A stretch of 64,000 nucleotides of DNA from Synaphobranchus kaupii (Eukaryota; Chordata; Actinopteri; Anguilliformes; Synaphobranchidae), in the NCBI GenBank assembly GCA_029718625.1, contig JAINUF010000027.1, forward strand, positions 666,676-730,675, in the 5' to 3' direction. Every line of letters begins with the position of its first letter. The first letter of the stretch is position 1. The position numbers and the translations under genes are program-made. Below are positions 8,182 through 19,790 of this stretch, piece after piece. Below the pieces are notes generated by a model, which was not told the DNA's origin, made no database searches, and worked only from the letters and a program-made list of their open reading frames with translations.

Positions 8182-8301
8182 GCTCACGGCCATACCACAC
8201 TGAAAATGCCCGGACTCGTCTGATCTCGGAAGCCAAGCAGTGTAGGGCTTGGTTAGTACTTGGATGGGAGACCGCCTGGGAATGCTAGGTGCTGTAAGCA
8301 T
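8182..8301 (+). rRNA. 5S rRNA gene, type a with A32G (U6)
   Basis: Type a, G103. A32G (CCCGGACTCG) is shared only with U16. Confidence 0.94.
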
Positions 8302-8542
8302 TTTTAAAAGTTTTGTTTTCCGTTTTCGCACGCGATGGGGCTGTTCGCCGAGGTAAAAGGTGGAAACTATCACTGTATTATTCACAATGATGATAATTAA
8401 ACGTCTTCGTATCCTAATTATGCAGTCGATAATATTCACTCTCGTAATTTTGCTCCTTTGACCGCGTTGATAAGCAAAATTAAACGGAACCGGCGGTTGA
8501 CGTTTAGAAACAATTTAACCCGGGTCAGCTCAGGGCAACTTC

Positions 8543-8662
8543 GCTCACGGCCATACCACACTGAAAGAGCCCGAACTCGTCCGATCTCGGAAGCCAAACA
8601 GTGTAGGGCCTGGTTAGTACTTGGATGGGAGACCGCCTGGGAATACTAGGTGCTGTAAGCAT
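8543..8662 (+). rRNA. 5S rRNA gene, type b (U6)
   Basis: Standard type b; the last 5S gene before the insertion. Confidence 0.95.
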
Positions 8663-8897
8663 TTTTAAAAGTTTTGTTTTCCGTTTTCGCACGCGATGGG
8701 GCTGTTCGCCGAGGTAAAAGGTGGAAACTATCACTGTATTATTCACAATGATGATAATTAAACGTATCCTAATTATGCAGTCGATAACATGCACTCTCGT
8801 AATTGTGCTCCTTTGACCGCGTTGATAAACAGAATTAAGCGGAACCGGCGTTTGAAATTTAGAAACAATTTAACCCGGGTCAGCTCATTTCACCTTT

Positions 8898-9097
8898 GCT
8901 CACGGCCATCCCACACTGAAAAGGCCCGAACCCGAGCTGTATTGTGATAGCGCATTTTCAAAACTCAAGTGTCATCGATTGCAGTGCGCATTAGGTGTAA
9001 ACGACAATTCGGCAGCTCAGAGCACCTGTCCTCAAGCGATCCGCTAGCCTCAGCCTTCCAGTAGCTTGGATGACAGGCTCACGCCACCGCGCCCAGC
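8898..9097. pseudogene. 5S type c fragment joined to antisense 7SL-like segment (U6)
   Basis: Has CAGCCTTCCAG instead of CAGCCTTTCAG, shared with U17 only. Confidence 0.75.
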
Positions 9098-9464
9098 GAA
9101 AGCCGAATGGCATTTTATTGCTTTTCTAGAAAGCAGTGTTGTGACGTCAAATAGGCATCAGTCTGATTCTCTGCGCAACGTTCCCTAGAGTGGTAGGCTA
9201 TAAATAGGCAGAGGAAACAAGGTCAACAAGAAAACAGCAAACATTAGGTCAATCGTTAGCCGACAGCAACGTGAAGTGAAATAAAAATAATAATAACGGG
9301 AGATTTTGCAAAAACAAAGCAGAAACTAAATAAGCCCCTCTTCAGTCTGACCGAAGCTAAACGAAAATCGAAATAAAAATAGAAAAGTAAGTAAAAGCAA
9401 ACCTACTTAAAATTCAAAGTTATTCTGACAGGTTCGTTAATTTAGCTAAACCAGCAGCCAATAT

Positions 9465-10639
9465 GTAAGCAATAATGACCGAGGAGCCGGGCATTTCACT
9501 GTTTAAATGCCCGACGCAGAGGTAGTAAATTGCCCGAGGCGCAGCCGAGGGCAATTTCCCTCCGCGAAGGGCATTTCAACTGTTAAATGCCCGGCTCCGA
9601 GGTCATTATTGCGCTTATACCATGGTTACCAACAATTATTATATATAGTCACATTTATATTTATTGATTTTTATCGACTTTATCAGCTGAAATTTAAATA
9701 TCCTTCCGAGGCCATTTTGGCATGTAGTTTGCCGTTGTCATGCAAAACTGCTCGTTGATAGTTCTATTTGAACAGAAAACATCTCGTTGCTGCTTCTATT
9801 TCTCGTTACTAGTTCTATTTTGTCCGTAGTTATGCAAAAACCTCTCGTTGGTAGTTCTGAAAACAATTGATTCTATATGGAAGCAAATAGTTCCTTCTCA
9901 ACTTTATACCATACAATTAGCACCAATTTTGGTTATTTTTGTCATTAGTTAGATAATTTAAGAAAATTGCATGAAACCGCAACTCAATTTACCTCCCTCT
10001 CTCCGTCTTGCTTTTTAAAAATGCTTTGGTCACGCAGCCTATTTTAAACAGCCCAGGCTAAGGAAATTGCATTTCACGATCTGCATCATGAGATGGGAAC
10101 ATCTGAAAAAAAATAGCCTACTGTAGATACAGAGTTTGTTACTGTTAATTGTCATATCTAAGACATTTTGCTGGATAAAATGTTTTTTTAAATATACAGA
10201 TTAACGTGCTTTGTGAAGTAACTTGTTCGCATTCGCAACCAGCGTTGCTCACGTCAGCGTTACATTAGCTACATTAGGTAAAGCCCTACTATGTTACGTT
10301 CATATTTCCAAACTGAATAAATACTGCACCTCGAACCACAAAACTTCTTTGCTAGATTAAACTTGTTGTAACTAAGATATTTGGCGAAGACAAACTTTTC
10401 AAATCGGCGGATTTAGCGTTATTTGCCGGCTTTATTAATCAGCTGTTGGTGTTGCTATGGATACCATTCATGAAAGTGTCGACTCTAATGGCGCTGGCAG
10501 CAGATAACGTAGACGGCGTATTAATTTAGAACGGTGATTAAAATGTTGCCGGCGCTACTTCGTTGCCGGGCGGTTTAACGAAATAAATGCCCACCCTCCA
10601 GCCAATCAGAATCGAGTATTTAGCCAAGCCATGGTATAA
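9465..10639. mobile_element. 1,175-bp non-autonomous insertion in the U6 spacer (copy 1)
   Basis: The unit is interrupted between CCAATAT and ATGCCTATAAATG and lengthened by 1,175 bp. The right end is CCATGGTATAA. The inverted TTATACCATGG lies at 9615-9625, just inside a 150-bp foldback at the left end, so the true left terminus is uncertain. No transposase or other convincing ORF is present. The right side contains a segment (CAGCCAATCAGAATCGAG) that I associate with short fish DNA transposons. No clear target-site duplication is visible. The family is unknown to me; it is most likely a MITE-like DNA element. Confidence 0.65.
9467..9616. repeat. Multi-hairpin foldback at the left end of the insertion (copy 1)
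   Basis: An outer stem pairs AAGCAATAATGACC (9467-9480) with GGTCATTATTGCGCTT (9601-9616). Inside are three hairpins: GGGCATTT/AAATGCCC (9489-9496 with 9505-9512), AAATTGCCC/GGGCAATTT (9527-9535 with 9549-9557), and GGGCATTT/AAATGCCC (9569-9576 with 9585-9592). The layout is cloverleaf-like, and the whole segment is also nearly palindromic. Confidence 0.8.
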
Positions 10640-10938
10640 ATGCCTATAAATGAACATTTTGTTGTTAATATGAGTTCTGTAACTTATTAAATTGAGTTTG
10701 CAGGAAAAGATAATTCTGAATAGAAACCGCTTGACGTGCCTTTACGCATGAATCCAAACACACATAGATTTTGATTGTACCAAAGAACAAATTCAGATAA
10801 GGAAAATGACTAATTATGCAGTCGACAATATGCACTCTCGTAATTGTGCTCCTTTGACCGCGTTGATAAGCAAAATAAAGCGGAACCGGCGGTTGACGTT
10901 TAGAAATAATTTAACCCGGGTCAGCTCCGGTCACTTTC

Positions 10939-11058
10939 GCTCACGGCCATACCACACTGAAAATGCCCGAACTCGTCTGATCTCGGAAGCCAAGCAGTGT
11001 AGGGCTTGGTTAGTACTTGGATGGGAGACCGCCTGGGAATACTAGGTGCTGTAAGCAT
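10939..11058 (+). rRNA. 5S rRNA gene, type a (U7)
   Basis: Type a, A103. The flank has C at -42 and T at -4 (CACTTTC), the latter shared only with U18. Confidence 0.95.
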
Positions 11059-11314
11059 TTTTAAAAGTTTTGTTTTCCGTTTTCGCACGCGATGGGGCTG
11101 TTCGCCGAGGTAAAAGGTGGAAACTATCACTGTATTATTCACAATGATGATAATTAAACGTCTTCGTATCCTAATTATGCAGTCGATAATATTCACTCTC
11201 GTAATTTTGCTCCTTTGACCGCGTTGATAAGCAAAATTAAACGGAACCGGCGGTTGACGTTTAGAAACAATTTAACCCGGGTCAGCTCAGGGCAACTTCG
11301 CTCACGGCAACTTC

Positions 11315-11434
11315 GCTCACGGCCATACCACACTGAAAGAGCCCGAACTCGTCCGATCTCGGAAGCCAAACAGTGTAGGGCCTGGTTAGTATTTGGATGG
11401 GAGACCGCCTGGGAATACTAGGTGCTGTAAGCAT
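11315..11434 (+). rRNA. 5S rRNA gene, type b with C78T (U7, type II unit)
   Basis: C78T (TAGTATTTGG) lies between the intermediate element and C box. Immediately upstream is a 15-bp tandem duplication of AACTTCGCTCACGGC, which includes a copy of the first bases of the 5S gene. These two changes travel together in seven units. Confidence 0.93.
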
Positions 11435-11669
11435 TTTTAAAAGTTTTGTTTTCCGTTTTCGCACGCGATGGGGCTGTTCGCCGAGGTAAAAGGTGGAAAC
11501 TATCACTGTATTATTCACAATGATGATAATTAAACGTATCCTAATTATGCAGTCGATAATATGCACTCTCGTAATTGTGCTCCTTTGACCGCGTTGATAA
11601 ACAGAATTAAGCGGAACCGGCGTTTGAAATTTAGAAACAATTTAACCCGGGTCAGCTCATTTCACCTTT

Positions 11670-11867
11670 GCTCACGGCCATCCCACACTGAAAAGGCCCG
11701 AACCCAAGCTGTATTGTGATAGCGCATTTTCAAAACTCGTGTCATCGATTGCAGTGCGCATTAGGTGTAAACGACAATTCGGCAGCTCAGAGCACCTGTC
11801 CTCAAGCGATCCGCTAGCCTCAGCCTTTCAGTAGCTTGGATGACAGGCTCACGCCACCGCGCCCAGC
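11670..11867. pseudogene. 5S type c fragment joined to antisense 7SL-like segment (U7, type II)
   Basis: Type II form: GAACCCAAGC at the 5S break, and CTCGTGTC in place of CTCAAGTGTC (2-bp deletion), shortening the 7SL-like transcript to ~136 nt. Confidence 0.75.
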
Positions 11868-12533
11868 GAAAGCCGAATGGCATTTTATTGCTTTTCTAGA
11901 AAGCAGTGTTGTGACGTCAAATAGGCATCAGTCTGATTCTCTGCGCAACGTTCCCTAGAGTGGTAGGCTATAAATAGGCAGAGGAAACAAGGTCAACAAG
12001 AAAACAGCAAACATTAGGTCAATCGTTAGCCGACAGCAACGTGAAGTGAAATAAAAATAATAATAACGGGAGATTTTGCAAAAACAAAGCAGAAACTAAA
12101 TAAGCCCCTCTTCAGTCTGACCGAAGCTAAACGAAAATCGAAATAAAAATAGAAAAGTAAGTAAAAGCAAACCTACTTAAAATTCAAAGTTATTCTGACA
12201 GGTTCGTTAATTTAGCTAAACCAGCAGCCAATCTATGCCTATAAATGAACATTTTGTTGTTAATATGAGTTCTGTAACTTATTAAATTGAGTTTGCAGGA
12301 AAAGATAATTCTGAATAGAAACCGCTTGACGTGCCTTTACGCATGAATCCAAACACACATAGATTTTGATTGTACCAAAGAACAAATTCCGATAAGGAAA
12401 ATGACTAATTATGCAGTCGACAATATGCACTCTCGTAATTGTGCTCCTTTGACCGCGTTGATAAGCAAAATAAAGCGGAACCGGCGGTTGAAGTTTAGAA
12501 ATAATTTAACCCGGGTCAGCTCCGGTCACCTTC

Positions 12534-12653
12534 GCTCACGGCCATACCACACTGAAAATGCCCGAACTCGTCTGATCTCGGAAGCCAAGCAGTGTAGGGC
12601 TTGGTTAGTACTTGGATGGGAGACCGCCTGGGAATGCTAGGTGCTGTAAGCAT
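12534..12653 (+). rRNA. 5S rRNA gene, type a (U8)
   Basis: Type a, G103, standard flank. Confidence 0.95.
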
Positions 12654-12894
12654 TTTTAAAAGTTTTGTTTTCCGTTTTCGCACGCGATGGGGCTGTTCGC
12701 CGAGGTAAAAGGTGGAAACTATCACTGTATTATTCACAATGATGATAATTAAACGTCTTCGTATCCTAATTATGCAGTCGATAATATTCACTCTCGTAAT
12801 TTTGCTCCTTTGACCGCGTTGATAAGCAAAATTAAACGGAACCGGCGGTTGACGTTTAGAAACAATTTAACCCGGGTCAGCTCAGGGCAACTTC

Positions 12895-13014
12895 GCTCAC
12901 GGCCATACCACACTGAAAGAGCCCGAACTCGTCCGATCTCGGAAGCCAAACAGTGTAGGGCCTGGTTAGTACTTGGATGGGAGACCGCCTGGGAATACTA
13001 GGTGCTGTAAGCAT
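12895..13014 (+). rRNA. 5S rRNA gene, type b (U8)
   Basis: Standard type b without the 15-bp duplication. Confidence 0.95.
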
Positions 13015-13249
13015 TTTTAAAAGTTTTGTTTTCCGTTTTCGCACGCGATGGGGCTGTTCGCCGAGGTAAAAGGTGGAAACTATCACTGTATTATTCACAA
13101 TGATGATAATTAAACGTATCCTAATTATGCAGTCGATAACATGCACTCTCGTAATTGTGCTCCTTTGACCGCGTTGATAAACAGAATTAAGCGGAACCGG
13201 CGTTTGAAATTTAGAAACAATTTAACCCGGGTCAGCTCATTTCACCTTT

Positions 13250-13449
13250 GCTCACGGCCATCCCACACTGAAAAGGCCCGAACCCGAGCTGTATTGTGAT
13301 AGCGCATTTTCAAAACTCAAGTGTCATCGATTGCAGTGCGCATTAGGTGTAAACGACAATTCGGCAGCTCAGAGCACCTGTTCTCAAGCGATCCGCTAGC
13401 CTCAGCCTTTCAGTAGCTTGGATGACAGGCTCACGCCACCGCGCCCAGC
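13250..13449. pseudogene. 5S type c fragment joined to antisense 7SL-like segment (U8)
   Basis: Has CCTGTTCTCAAGCG (C to T), shared with U10 and U19. Confidence 0.75.
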
Positions 13450-14115
13450 GAAAGCCGAATGGCATTTTATTGCTTTTCTAGAAAGCAGTGTTGTGACGTC
13501 AAATAGGCATCAGTCTGATTCTCTGCGCAACGTTCCCTAGAGTGGTAGGCTATAAATAGGCAGAGGAAACAAGGTCAACAAGAAAACAGCAAACATTAGG
13601 TCAATCGTTAGCCGACAGCAACGTGAAGTGAAATAAAAATAATAATAACGGGAGATTTTGCAAAAACAAAGCAGAAACTAAATAAGCCCCTCTTCAGTCT
13701 GACCGAAGCTAAACGAAAATCGAAATAAAAATAGAAAAGTAAGTAAAAGCAAACCTACTTAAAATTCAAAGTTATTCTGACAGGTTCGTTAATTTAGCTA
13801 AACCAGCAGCCAATCTATGCCTATAAATGAACATTTTGTTGTTAATATGAGTTCTGTAACTTATTAAATTGAGTTTGCAGGAAAAGATAATTCTGAATAG
13901 AAACCGCTTGACGTGCCTTTATGCATGAATCCAAACACACATAGATTTTGATTGTACCAAAGAACAAATTCCGATAAGGAAAATGACTAATTATGCAGTC
14001 GACAATATGCACTCTCGTAATTGTGCTCCTTTGACCGCGTAGATAAGCAAAATAAAGCGGAACCGGCGGTTGAAGTTTAGAAATAATTTAACCCGGGTCA
14101 GCTCCGGTCACCTTC

Positions 14116-14235
14116 GCTCACGGCCATACCACACTGAAAATGCCCGAACTCGTCTGATCTCGGAAGCCAAGCAGTGTAGGGCTTGGTTAGTACTTGGATG
14201 GGAGACCGCCTGGGAATACTAGGTGCTGTAAGCAT
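14116..14235 (+). rRNA. 5S rRNA gene, type a (U9)
   Basis: Type a, A103. The leader has TTTATGCATG and GCGTAGATAAG, a haplotype shared with U11, U17 and U20. Confidence 0.95.
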
Positions 14236-14491
14236 TTTTAAAAGTTTTGTTTTCCGTTTTCGCACGCGATGGGGCTGTTCGCCGAGGTAAAAGGTGGAAA
14301 CTATCACTGTATTATTCACAATGATGATAATTAAACGTCTTCGTATCCTAATTATGCAGTCGATAATATTCACTCTCGTAATTTTGCTCCTTTGACCGCG
14401 TTGATAAGCAAAATTAAACGGAACCGGCGGTTGACGTTTAGAAACAATTTAACCCGGGTCAGCTCAGGGCAACTTCGCTCACGGCAACTTC

Positions 14492-14611
14492 GCTCACGGC
14501 CATACCACACTGAAAGAGCCCGAACTCGTCCGATCTCGGAAGCCAAACAGTGTAGGGCCTGGTTAGTATTTGGATGGGAGACCGCCTGGGAATACTAGGT
14601 GCTGTAAGCAT
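14492..14611 (+). rRNA. 5S rRNA gene, type b with C78T (U9, type II unit)
   Basis: C78T with the 15-bp upstream duplication. Confidence 0.93.
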
Positions 14612-14846
14612 TTTTAAAAGTTTTGTTTTCCGTTTTCGCACGCGATGGGGCTGTTCGCCGAGGTAAAAGGTGGAAACTATCACTGTATTATTCACAATGA
14701 TGATAATTAAACGTATCCTAATTATGCAGTCGATAATATGCACTCTCGTAATTGTGCTCCTTTGACCGCGTTGATAAACAGAATTAAGCGGAACCGGCGT
14801 TTGAAATTTAGAAACAATTTAACCCGGGTCAGCTCATTTCACCTTT

Positions 14847-15044
14847 GCTCACGGCCATCCCACACTGAAAAGGCCCGAACCCAAGCTGTATTGTGATAGC
14901 GCATTTTCAAAACTCGTGTCATCGATTGCAGTGCGCATTAGGTGTAAACGACAATTCGGCAGCTCAGAGCACCTGTCCTCAAGCGATCCGCTAGCCTCAG
15001 CCTTTCAGTAGCTTGGATGACAGGCTCACGCCACCGCGCCCAGC
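14847..15044. pseudogene. 5S type c fragment joined to antisense 7SL-like segment (U9, type II)
   Basis: Type II form with the 2-bp deletion. Confidence 0.75.
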
Positions 15045-15710
15045 GAAAGCCGAATGGCATTTTATTGCTTTTCTAGAAAGCAGTGTTGTGACGTCAAATA
15101 GGCATCAGTCTGATTCTCTGCGCAACGTTCCCTAGAGTGGTAGGCTATAAATAGGCAGAGGAAACAAGGTCAACAAGAAAACAGCAAACATTAGGTCAAT
15201 CGTTAGCCGACAGCAACGTGAAGTGAAATAAAAATAATAATAACGGGAGATTTTGCAAAAACAAAGCAGAAACTAAATAAGCCCCTCTTCAGTCTGACCG
15301 AAGCTAAACGAAAATCGAAATAAAAATAGAAAAGTAAGTAAAAGCAAACCTACTTAAAATTCAAAGTTATTCTGACAGGTTCGTTAATTTAGCTAAACCA
15401 GCAGCCAATCTATGCCTATAAATGAACATTTTGTTGTTAATATGAGTTCTGTAACTTATTAAATTGAGTTTGCAGGAAAAGATAATTCTGAATAGAAACC
15501 GCTTGACGTGCCTTTACGCATGAATCCAAACACACATAGATTTTGATTGTACCAAAGAACAAATTCCGATAAGGAAAATGACTAATTATGCAGTCGACAA
15601 TATGCACTCTCGTAATTGTGCTCCTTTGACCGCGTTGATAAGCAAAATAAAGCGGAACCGGCGGTTGAAGTTTAGAAATAATTTAACCCGGGTCAGCTCC
15701 GGTCACCTTC

Positions 15711-15830
15711 GCTCACGGCCATACCACACTGAAAATGCCCGAACTCGTCTGATCTCGGAAGCCAAGCAGTGTAGGGCTTGGTTAGTACTTGGATGGGAGA
15801 CCGCCTGGGAATGCTAGGTGCTGTAAGCAT
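15711..15830 (+). rRNA. 5S rRNA gene, type a (U10)
   Basis: Type a, G103. Confidence 0.95.
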
Positions 15831-16071
15831 TTTTAAAAGTTTTGTTTTCCGTTTTCGCACGCGATGGGGCTGTTCGCCGAGGTAAAAGGTGGAAACTATC
15901 ACTGTATTATTCACAATGATGATAATTAAACGTCTTCGTATCCTAATTATGCAGTCGATAATATTCACTCTCGTAATTTTGCTCCTTTGACCGCGTTGAT
16001 AAGCAAAATTAAACGGAACCGGCGGTTGACGTTTAGAAACAATTTAACCCGGGTCAGCTCAGGGCAACTTC

Positions 16072-16191
16072 GCTCACGGCCATACCACACTGAAAGAGCC
16101 CGAACTCGTCCGATCTCGGAAGCCAAACAGTGTAGGGCCTGGTTAGTACTTGGATGGGAGACCGCCTGGGAATACTAGGTGCTGTAAGCAT
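16072..16191 (+). rRNA. 5S rRNA gene, type b (U10)
   Basis: Standard type b. Confidence 0.95.
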
Positions 16192-16426
16192 TTTTAAAAG
16201 TTTTGTTTTCCGTTTTCGCACGCGATGGGGCTGTTCGCCGAGGTAAAAGGTGGAAACTATCACTGTATTATTCACAATGATGATAATTAAACGTATCCTA
16301 ATTATGCAGTCGATAACATGCACTCTCGTAATTGTGCTCCTTTGACCGCGTTGATAAACAGAATTAAGCGGAACCGGCGTTTGAAATTTAGAAACAATTT
16401 AACCCGGGTCAGCTCATTTCACCTTT

Positions 16427-16626
16427 GCTCACGGCCATCCCACACTGAAAAGGCCCGAACCCGAGCTGTATTGTGATAGCGCATTTTCAAAACTCAAGTG
16501 TCATCGATTGCAGTGCGCATTAGGTGTAAACGACAATTCGGCAGCTCAGAGCACCTGTTCTCAAGCGATCCGCTAGCCTCAGCCTTTCAGTAGCTTGGAT
16601 GACAGGCTCACGCCACCGCGCCCAGC
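16427..16626. pseudogene. 5S type c fragment joined to antisense 7SL-like segment (U10)
   Basis: Has the TTCTCAAG variant; its downstream spacer has a private CAACCTGAAG. Confidence 0.75.
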
Positions 16627-17292
16627 GAAAGCCGAATGGCATTTTATTGCTTTTCTAGAAAGCAGTGTTGTGACGTCAAATAGGCATCAGTCTGATTCTC
16701 TGCGCAACGTTCCCTAGAGTGGTAGGCTATAAATAGGCAGAGGAAACAAGGTCAACAAGAAAACAGCAAACATTAGGTCAATCGTTAGCCGACAGCAACC
16801 TGAAGTGAAATAAAAATAATAATAACGGGAGATTTTGCAAAAACAAAGCAGAAACTAAATAAGCCCCTCTTCAGTCTGACCGAAGCTAAACGAAAATCGA
16901 AATAAAAATAGAAAAGTAAGTAAAAGCAAACCTACTTAAAATTCAAAGTTATTCTGACAGGTTCGTTAATTTAGCTAAACCAGCAGCCAATCTATGCCTA
17001 TAAATGAACATTTTGTTGTTAATATGAGTTCTGTAACTTATTAAATTGAGTTTGCAGGAAAAGATAATTCTGAATAGAAACCGCTTGACGTGCCTTTATG
17101 CATGAATCCAAACACACATAGATTTTGATTGTACCAAAGAACAAATTCCGATAAGGAAAATGACTAATTATGCAGTCGACAATATGCACTCTCGTAATTG
17201 TGCTCCTTTGACCGCGTAGATAAGCAAAATAAAGCGGAACCGGCGGTTGAAGTTTAGAAATAATTTAACCCGGGTCAGCTCCGGTCATCTTC

Positions 17293-17412
17293 GCTCACGG
17301 CCATACCACACTGAAAATGCCCGAACTCGTCTGATCTCGGAAGCCAAGCAGTGTAGGGCTTGGTTAGTACTTGGATGGGAGACCGCCTGGGAATACTAGG
17401 TGCTGTAAGCAT
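17293..17412 (+). rRNA. 5S rRNA gene, type a (U11)
   Basis: Type a, A103. Private T at -5 (GTCATCTTC). Leader haplotype GCGTAGATAAG. Confidence 0.95.
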
Positions 17413-17653
17413 TTTTAAAAGTTTTGTTTTCCGTTTTCGCACGCGATGGGGCTGTTCGCCGAGGTAAAAGGTGGAAACTATCACTGTATTATTCACAATG
17501 ATGATAATTAAACGTCTTCGTATCCTAATTATGCAGTCGATAATATTCACTCTCGTAATTTTGCTCCTTTGACCGCGTTGATAAGCAAAATTAAACGGAA
17601 CCGGCGGTTGACGTTTAGAAACAATTTAACCCGGGTCAGCTCAGGGCAACTTC

Positions 17654-17773
17654 GCTCACGGCCATACCACACTGAAAGAGCCCGAACTCGTCCGATCTCG
17701 GAAGCCAAACAGTGTAGGGCCTGGTTAGTACTTGGATGGGAGACCGCCTGGGAATACTAGGTGCTGTAAGCAT
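17654..17773 (+). rRNA. 5S rRNA gene, type b (U11)
   Basis: Standard type b. Confidence 0.95.
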
Positions 17774-18008
17774 TTTTAAAAGTTTTGTTTTCCGTTTTCG
17801 CACGCGATGGGGCTGTTCGCCGAGGTAAAAGGTGGAAACTATCACTGTATTATTCACAATGATGATAATTAAACGTATCCTAATTATGCAGTCGATAACA
17901 TGCACTCTCGTAATTGTGCTCCTTTGACCGCGTTGATAAACAGAATTAAGCGGAACCGGCGTTTGAAATTTAGAAACAATTTAACCCGGGTCAGCTCATT
18001 TCACCTTT

Positions 18009-18208
18009 GCTCACGGCCATCCCACACTGAAAAGGCCCGAACCCGAGCTGTATTGTGATAGCGCATTTTCAAAACTCAAGTGTCATCGATTGCAGTGCGC
18101 ATTAGGTGTAAACGACAATTCGGCAGCTCAGAGCACCTGTCCTCAAGCGATCCGCTAGCCTCAGCCTTTCAGTAGCTTGGATGACAGGCTCACGCCACCG
18201 CGCCCAGC
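18009..18208. pseudogene. 5S type c fragment joined to antisense 7SL-like segment (U11)
   Basis: Standard form. Confidence 0.75.
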
Positions 18209-18874
18209 GAAAGCCGAATGGCATTTTATTGCTTTTCTAGAAAGCAGTGTTGTGACGTCAAATAGGCATCAGTCTGATTCTCTGCGCAACGTTCCCTAGA
18301 GTGGTAGGCTATAAATAGGCAGAGGAAACAAGGTCAACAAGAAAACAGCAAACATTAGGTCAATCGTTAGCCGACAGCAACGTGAAGTGAAATAAAAATA
18401 ATAATAACGGGAGATTTTGCAAAAACAAAGCAGAAACTAAATAAGCCCCTCTTCAGTCTGACCGAAGCTAAACGAAAATCGAAATAAAAATAGAAAAGTA
18501 AGTAAAAGCAAACCTACTTAAAATTCAAAGTTATTCTGACAGGTTCGTTAATTTAGCTAAACCAGCAGCCAATATATGCCTATAAATGAACATTTTGTTG
18601 TTAATATGAGTTCTGTAACTTATTAAATTGAGTTTGCAGGAAAAGATAATTCTGAATAGAAACCGCTTGACGTGCCTTTACGCATGAATCCAAACACACA
18701 TAGATTTTGATTGTACCAAAGAACAAATTCCGATAAGGAAAATGACTAATTATGCAGTCGACAATATGCACTCTCGTAATTGTGCTCCTTTGACCGCGTT
18801 GATAAGCAAAATAAAGCGGAACCGGCGGTTGAAGTTTAGAAATAATTTAACCCGGGTCAGCTCCGGTCACCTTC

Positions 18875-18994
18875 GCTCACGGCCATACCACACTGAAAAT
18901 GCCCGAACTCGTCTGATCTCGGAAGCCAAGCAGTGTAGGGCTTGGTTAGTACTTGGATGGGAGACCGCCTGGGAATACTAGGTGCTGTAAGCAT
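18875..18994 (+). rRNA. 5S rRNA gene, type a (U12)
   Basis: Type a, A103. The unit begins with CCAATATATGCC. Confidence 0.95.
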
Positions 18995-19235
18995 TTTTAA
19001 AAGTTTTGTTTTCCGTTTTCGCACGCGATGGGGCTGTTCGCCGAGGTAAAAGGTGGAAACTATCACTGTATTATTCACAATGATGATAATTAAACGTCTT
19101 CGTATCCTAATTATGCAGTCGATAATATTCACTCTCGTAATTTTGCTCCTTTGACCGTGTTGATAAGCAAAATTAAACGGAACCGGCGGTTGACGTTTAG
19201 AAACAATTTAACCCGGGTCAGCTCAGGGCAACTTC

Positions 19236-19355
19236 GCTCACGGCCATACCACACTGAAAGAGCCCGAACTCGTCCGATCTCGGAAACCAAACAGTGTAGG
19301 GCCTGGTTAGTACTTGGATGGGAGGCCGCCTGGGAATACTAGGTGCTGTAAGCAT
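19236..19355 (+). rRNA. 5S rRNA gene, type b with G51A and A90G (U12)
   Basis: G51A touches the start of the A box (GGAAACC) and A90G the C box (GGGAGGCC). Both are control positions, so TFIIIA binding may be reduced. Shared with U22 and U29. Confidence 0.9.
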
Positions 19356-19590
19356 TTTTAAAAGTTTTGTTTTCCGTTTTCGCACGCGATGGGGCTGTTC
19401 GCCGAGGTAAAAGGTGGAAACTATCACTGTATTATTCACAATGATGATAATTAAACGTATCCTAATTATGCAGTCGATAATATGCACTCTCGTAATTGTG
19501 CTCCTTTGACCGCGTTGATAAACAGAATTAAGCGGAACCGGCGTTTGAAATTTAGAAACAATTTAACCCGGGTCAGCTCATTTCACCTTT

Positions 19591-19790
19591 GCTCACGGCC
19601 ATCCCACACTGAAAAGGCCCGAACCCGAGCTGTATTGTGATAGCGCATTTTCAAAACTCAAGTGTCATCGATTGCAGTGCGCATTAGGTGTAAACGACAA
19701 TTCGGCAGCTCAGAGCACCTGTCCTCAAGCGATCCGCTAGCCTCAGCCTTTCAGTAGCTTGGATGACAGGCTCACGCCACCGCGCCCAGC
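19591..19790. pseudogene. 5S type c fragment joined to antisense 7SL-like segment (U12)
   Basis: Standard form with T in the c-spacer (GATAATATGC). Confidence 0.75.

Larger units (their letters stand above)
8900..15500 (+). repeat. Large duplicated block, U6 end to U9 (copy 1)
   Basis: Contains the insertion, the type II unit U7, U8 with TTCTCAAG in its 7SL-like part, and the type II unit U9 with GCGTAGATAAG. The same order recurs at ~27511-34111, offset 18,611 bp. The edges are approximate: U6 and U17 genes a and b differ, as do U10 and U21. Confidence 0.75.

Noticed and set aside
9471..9610. tRNA gene suggested by the cloverleaf-like fold
   Set aside because: It is 150 bp, lacks A and B boxes and an anticodon arm of proper length, and is nearly palindromic, as in foldback elements.
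9507..9758. 83-codon frame in the insertion
   Set aside because: It begins inside the hairpin foldback, has no recognisable domain, and reappears at 28118 only because the whole block is duplicated.
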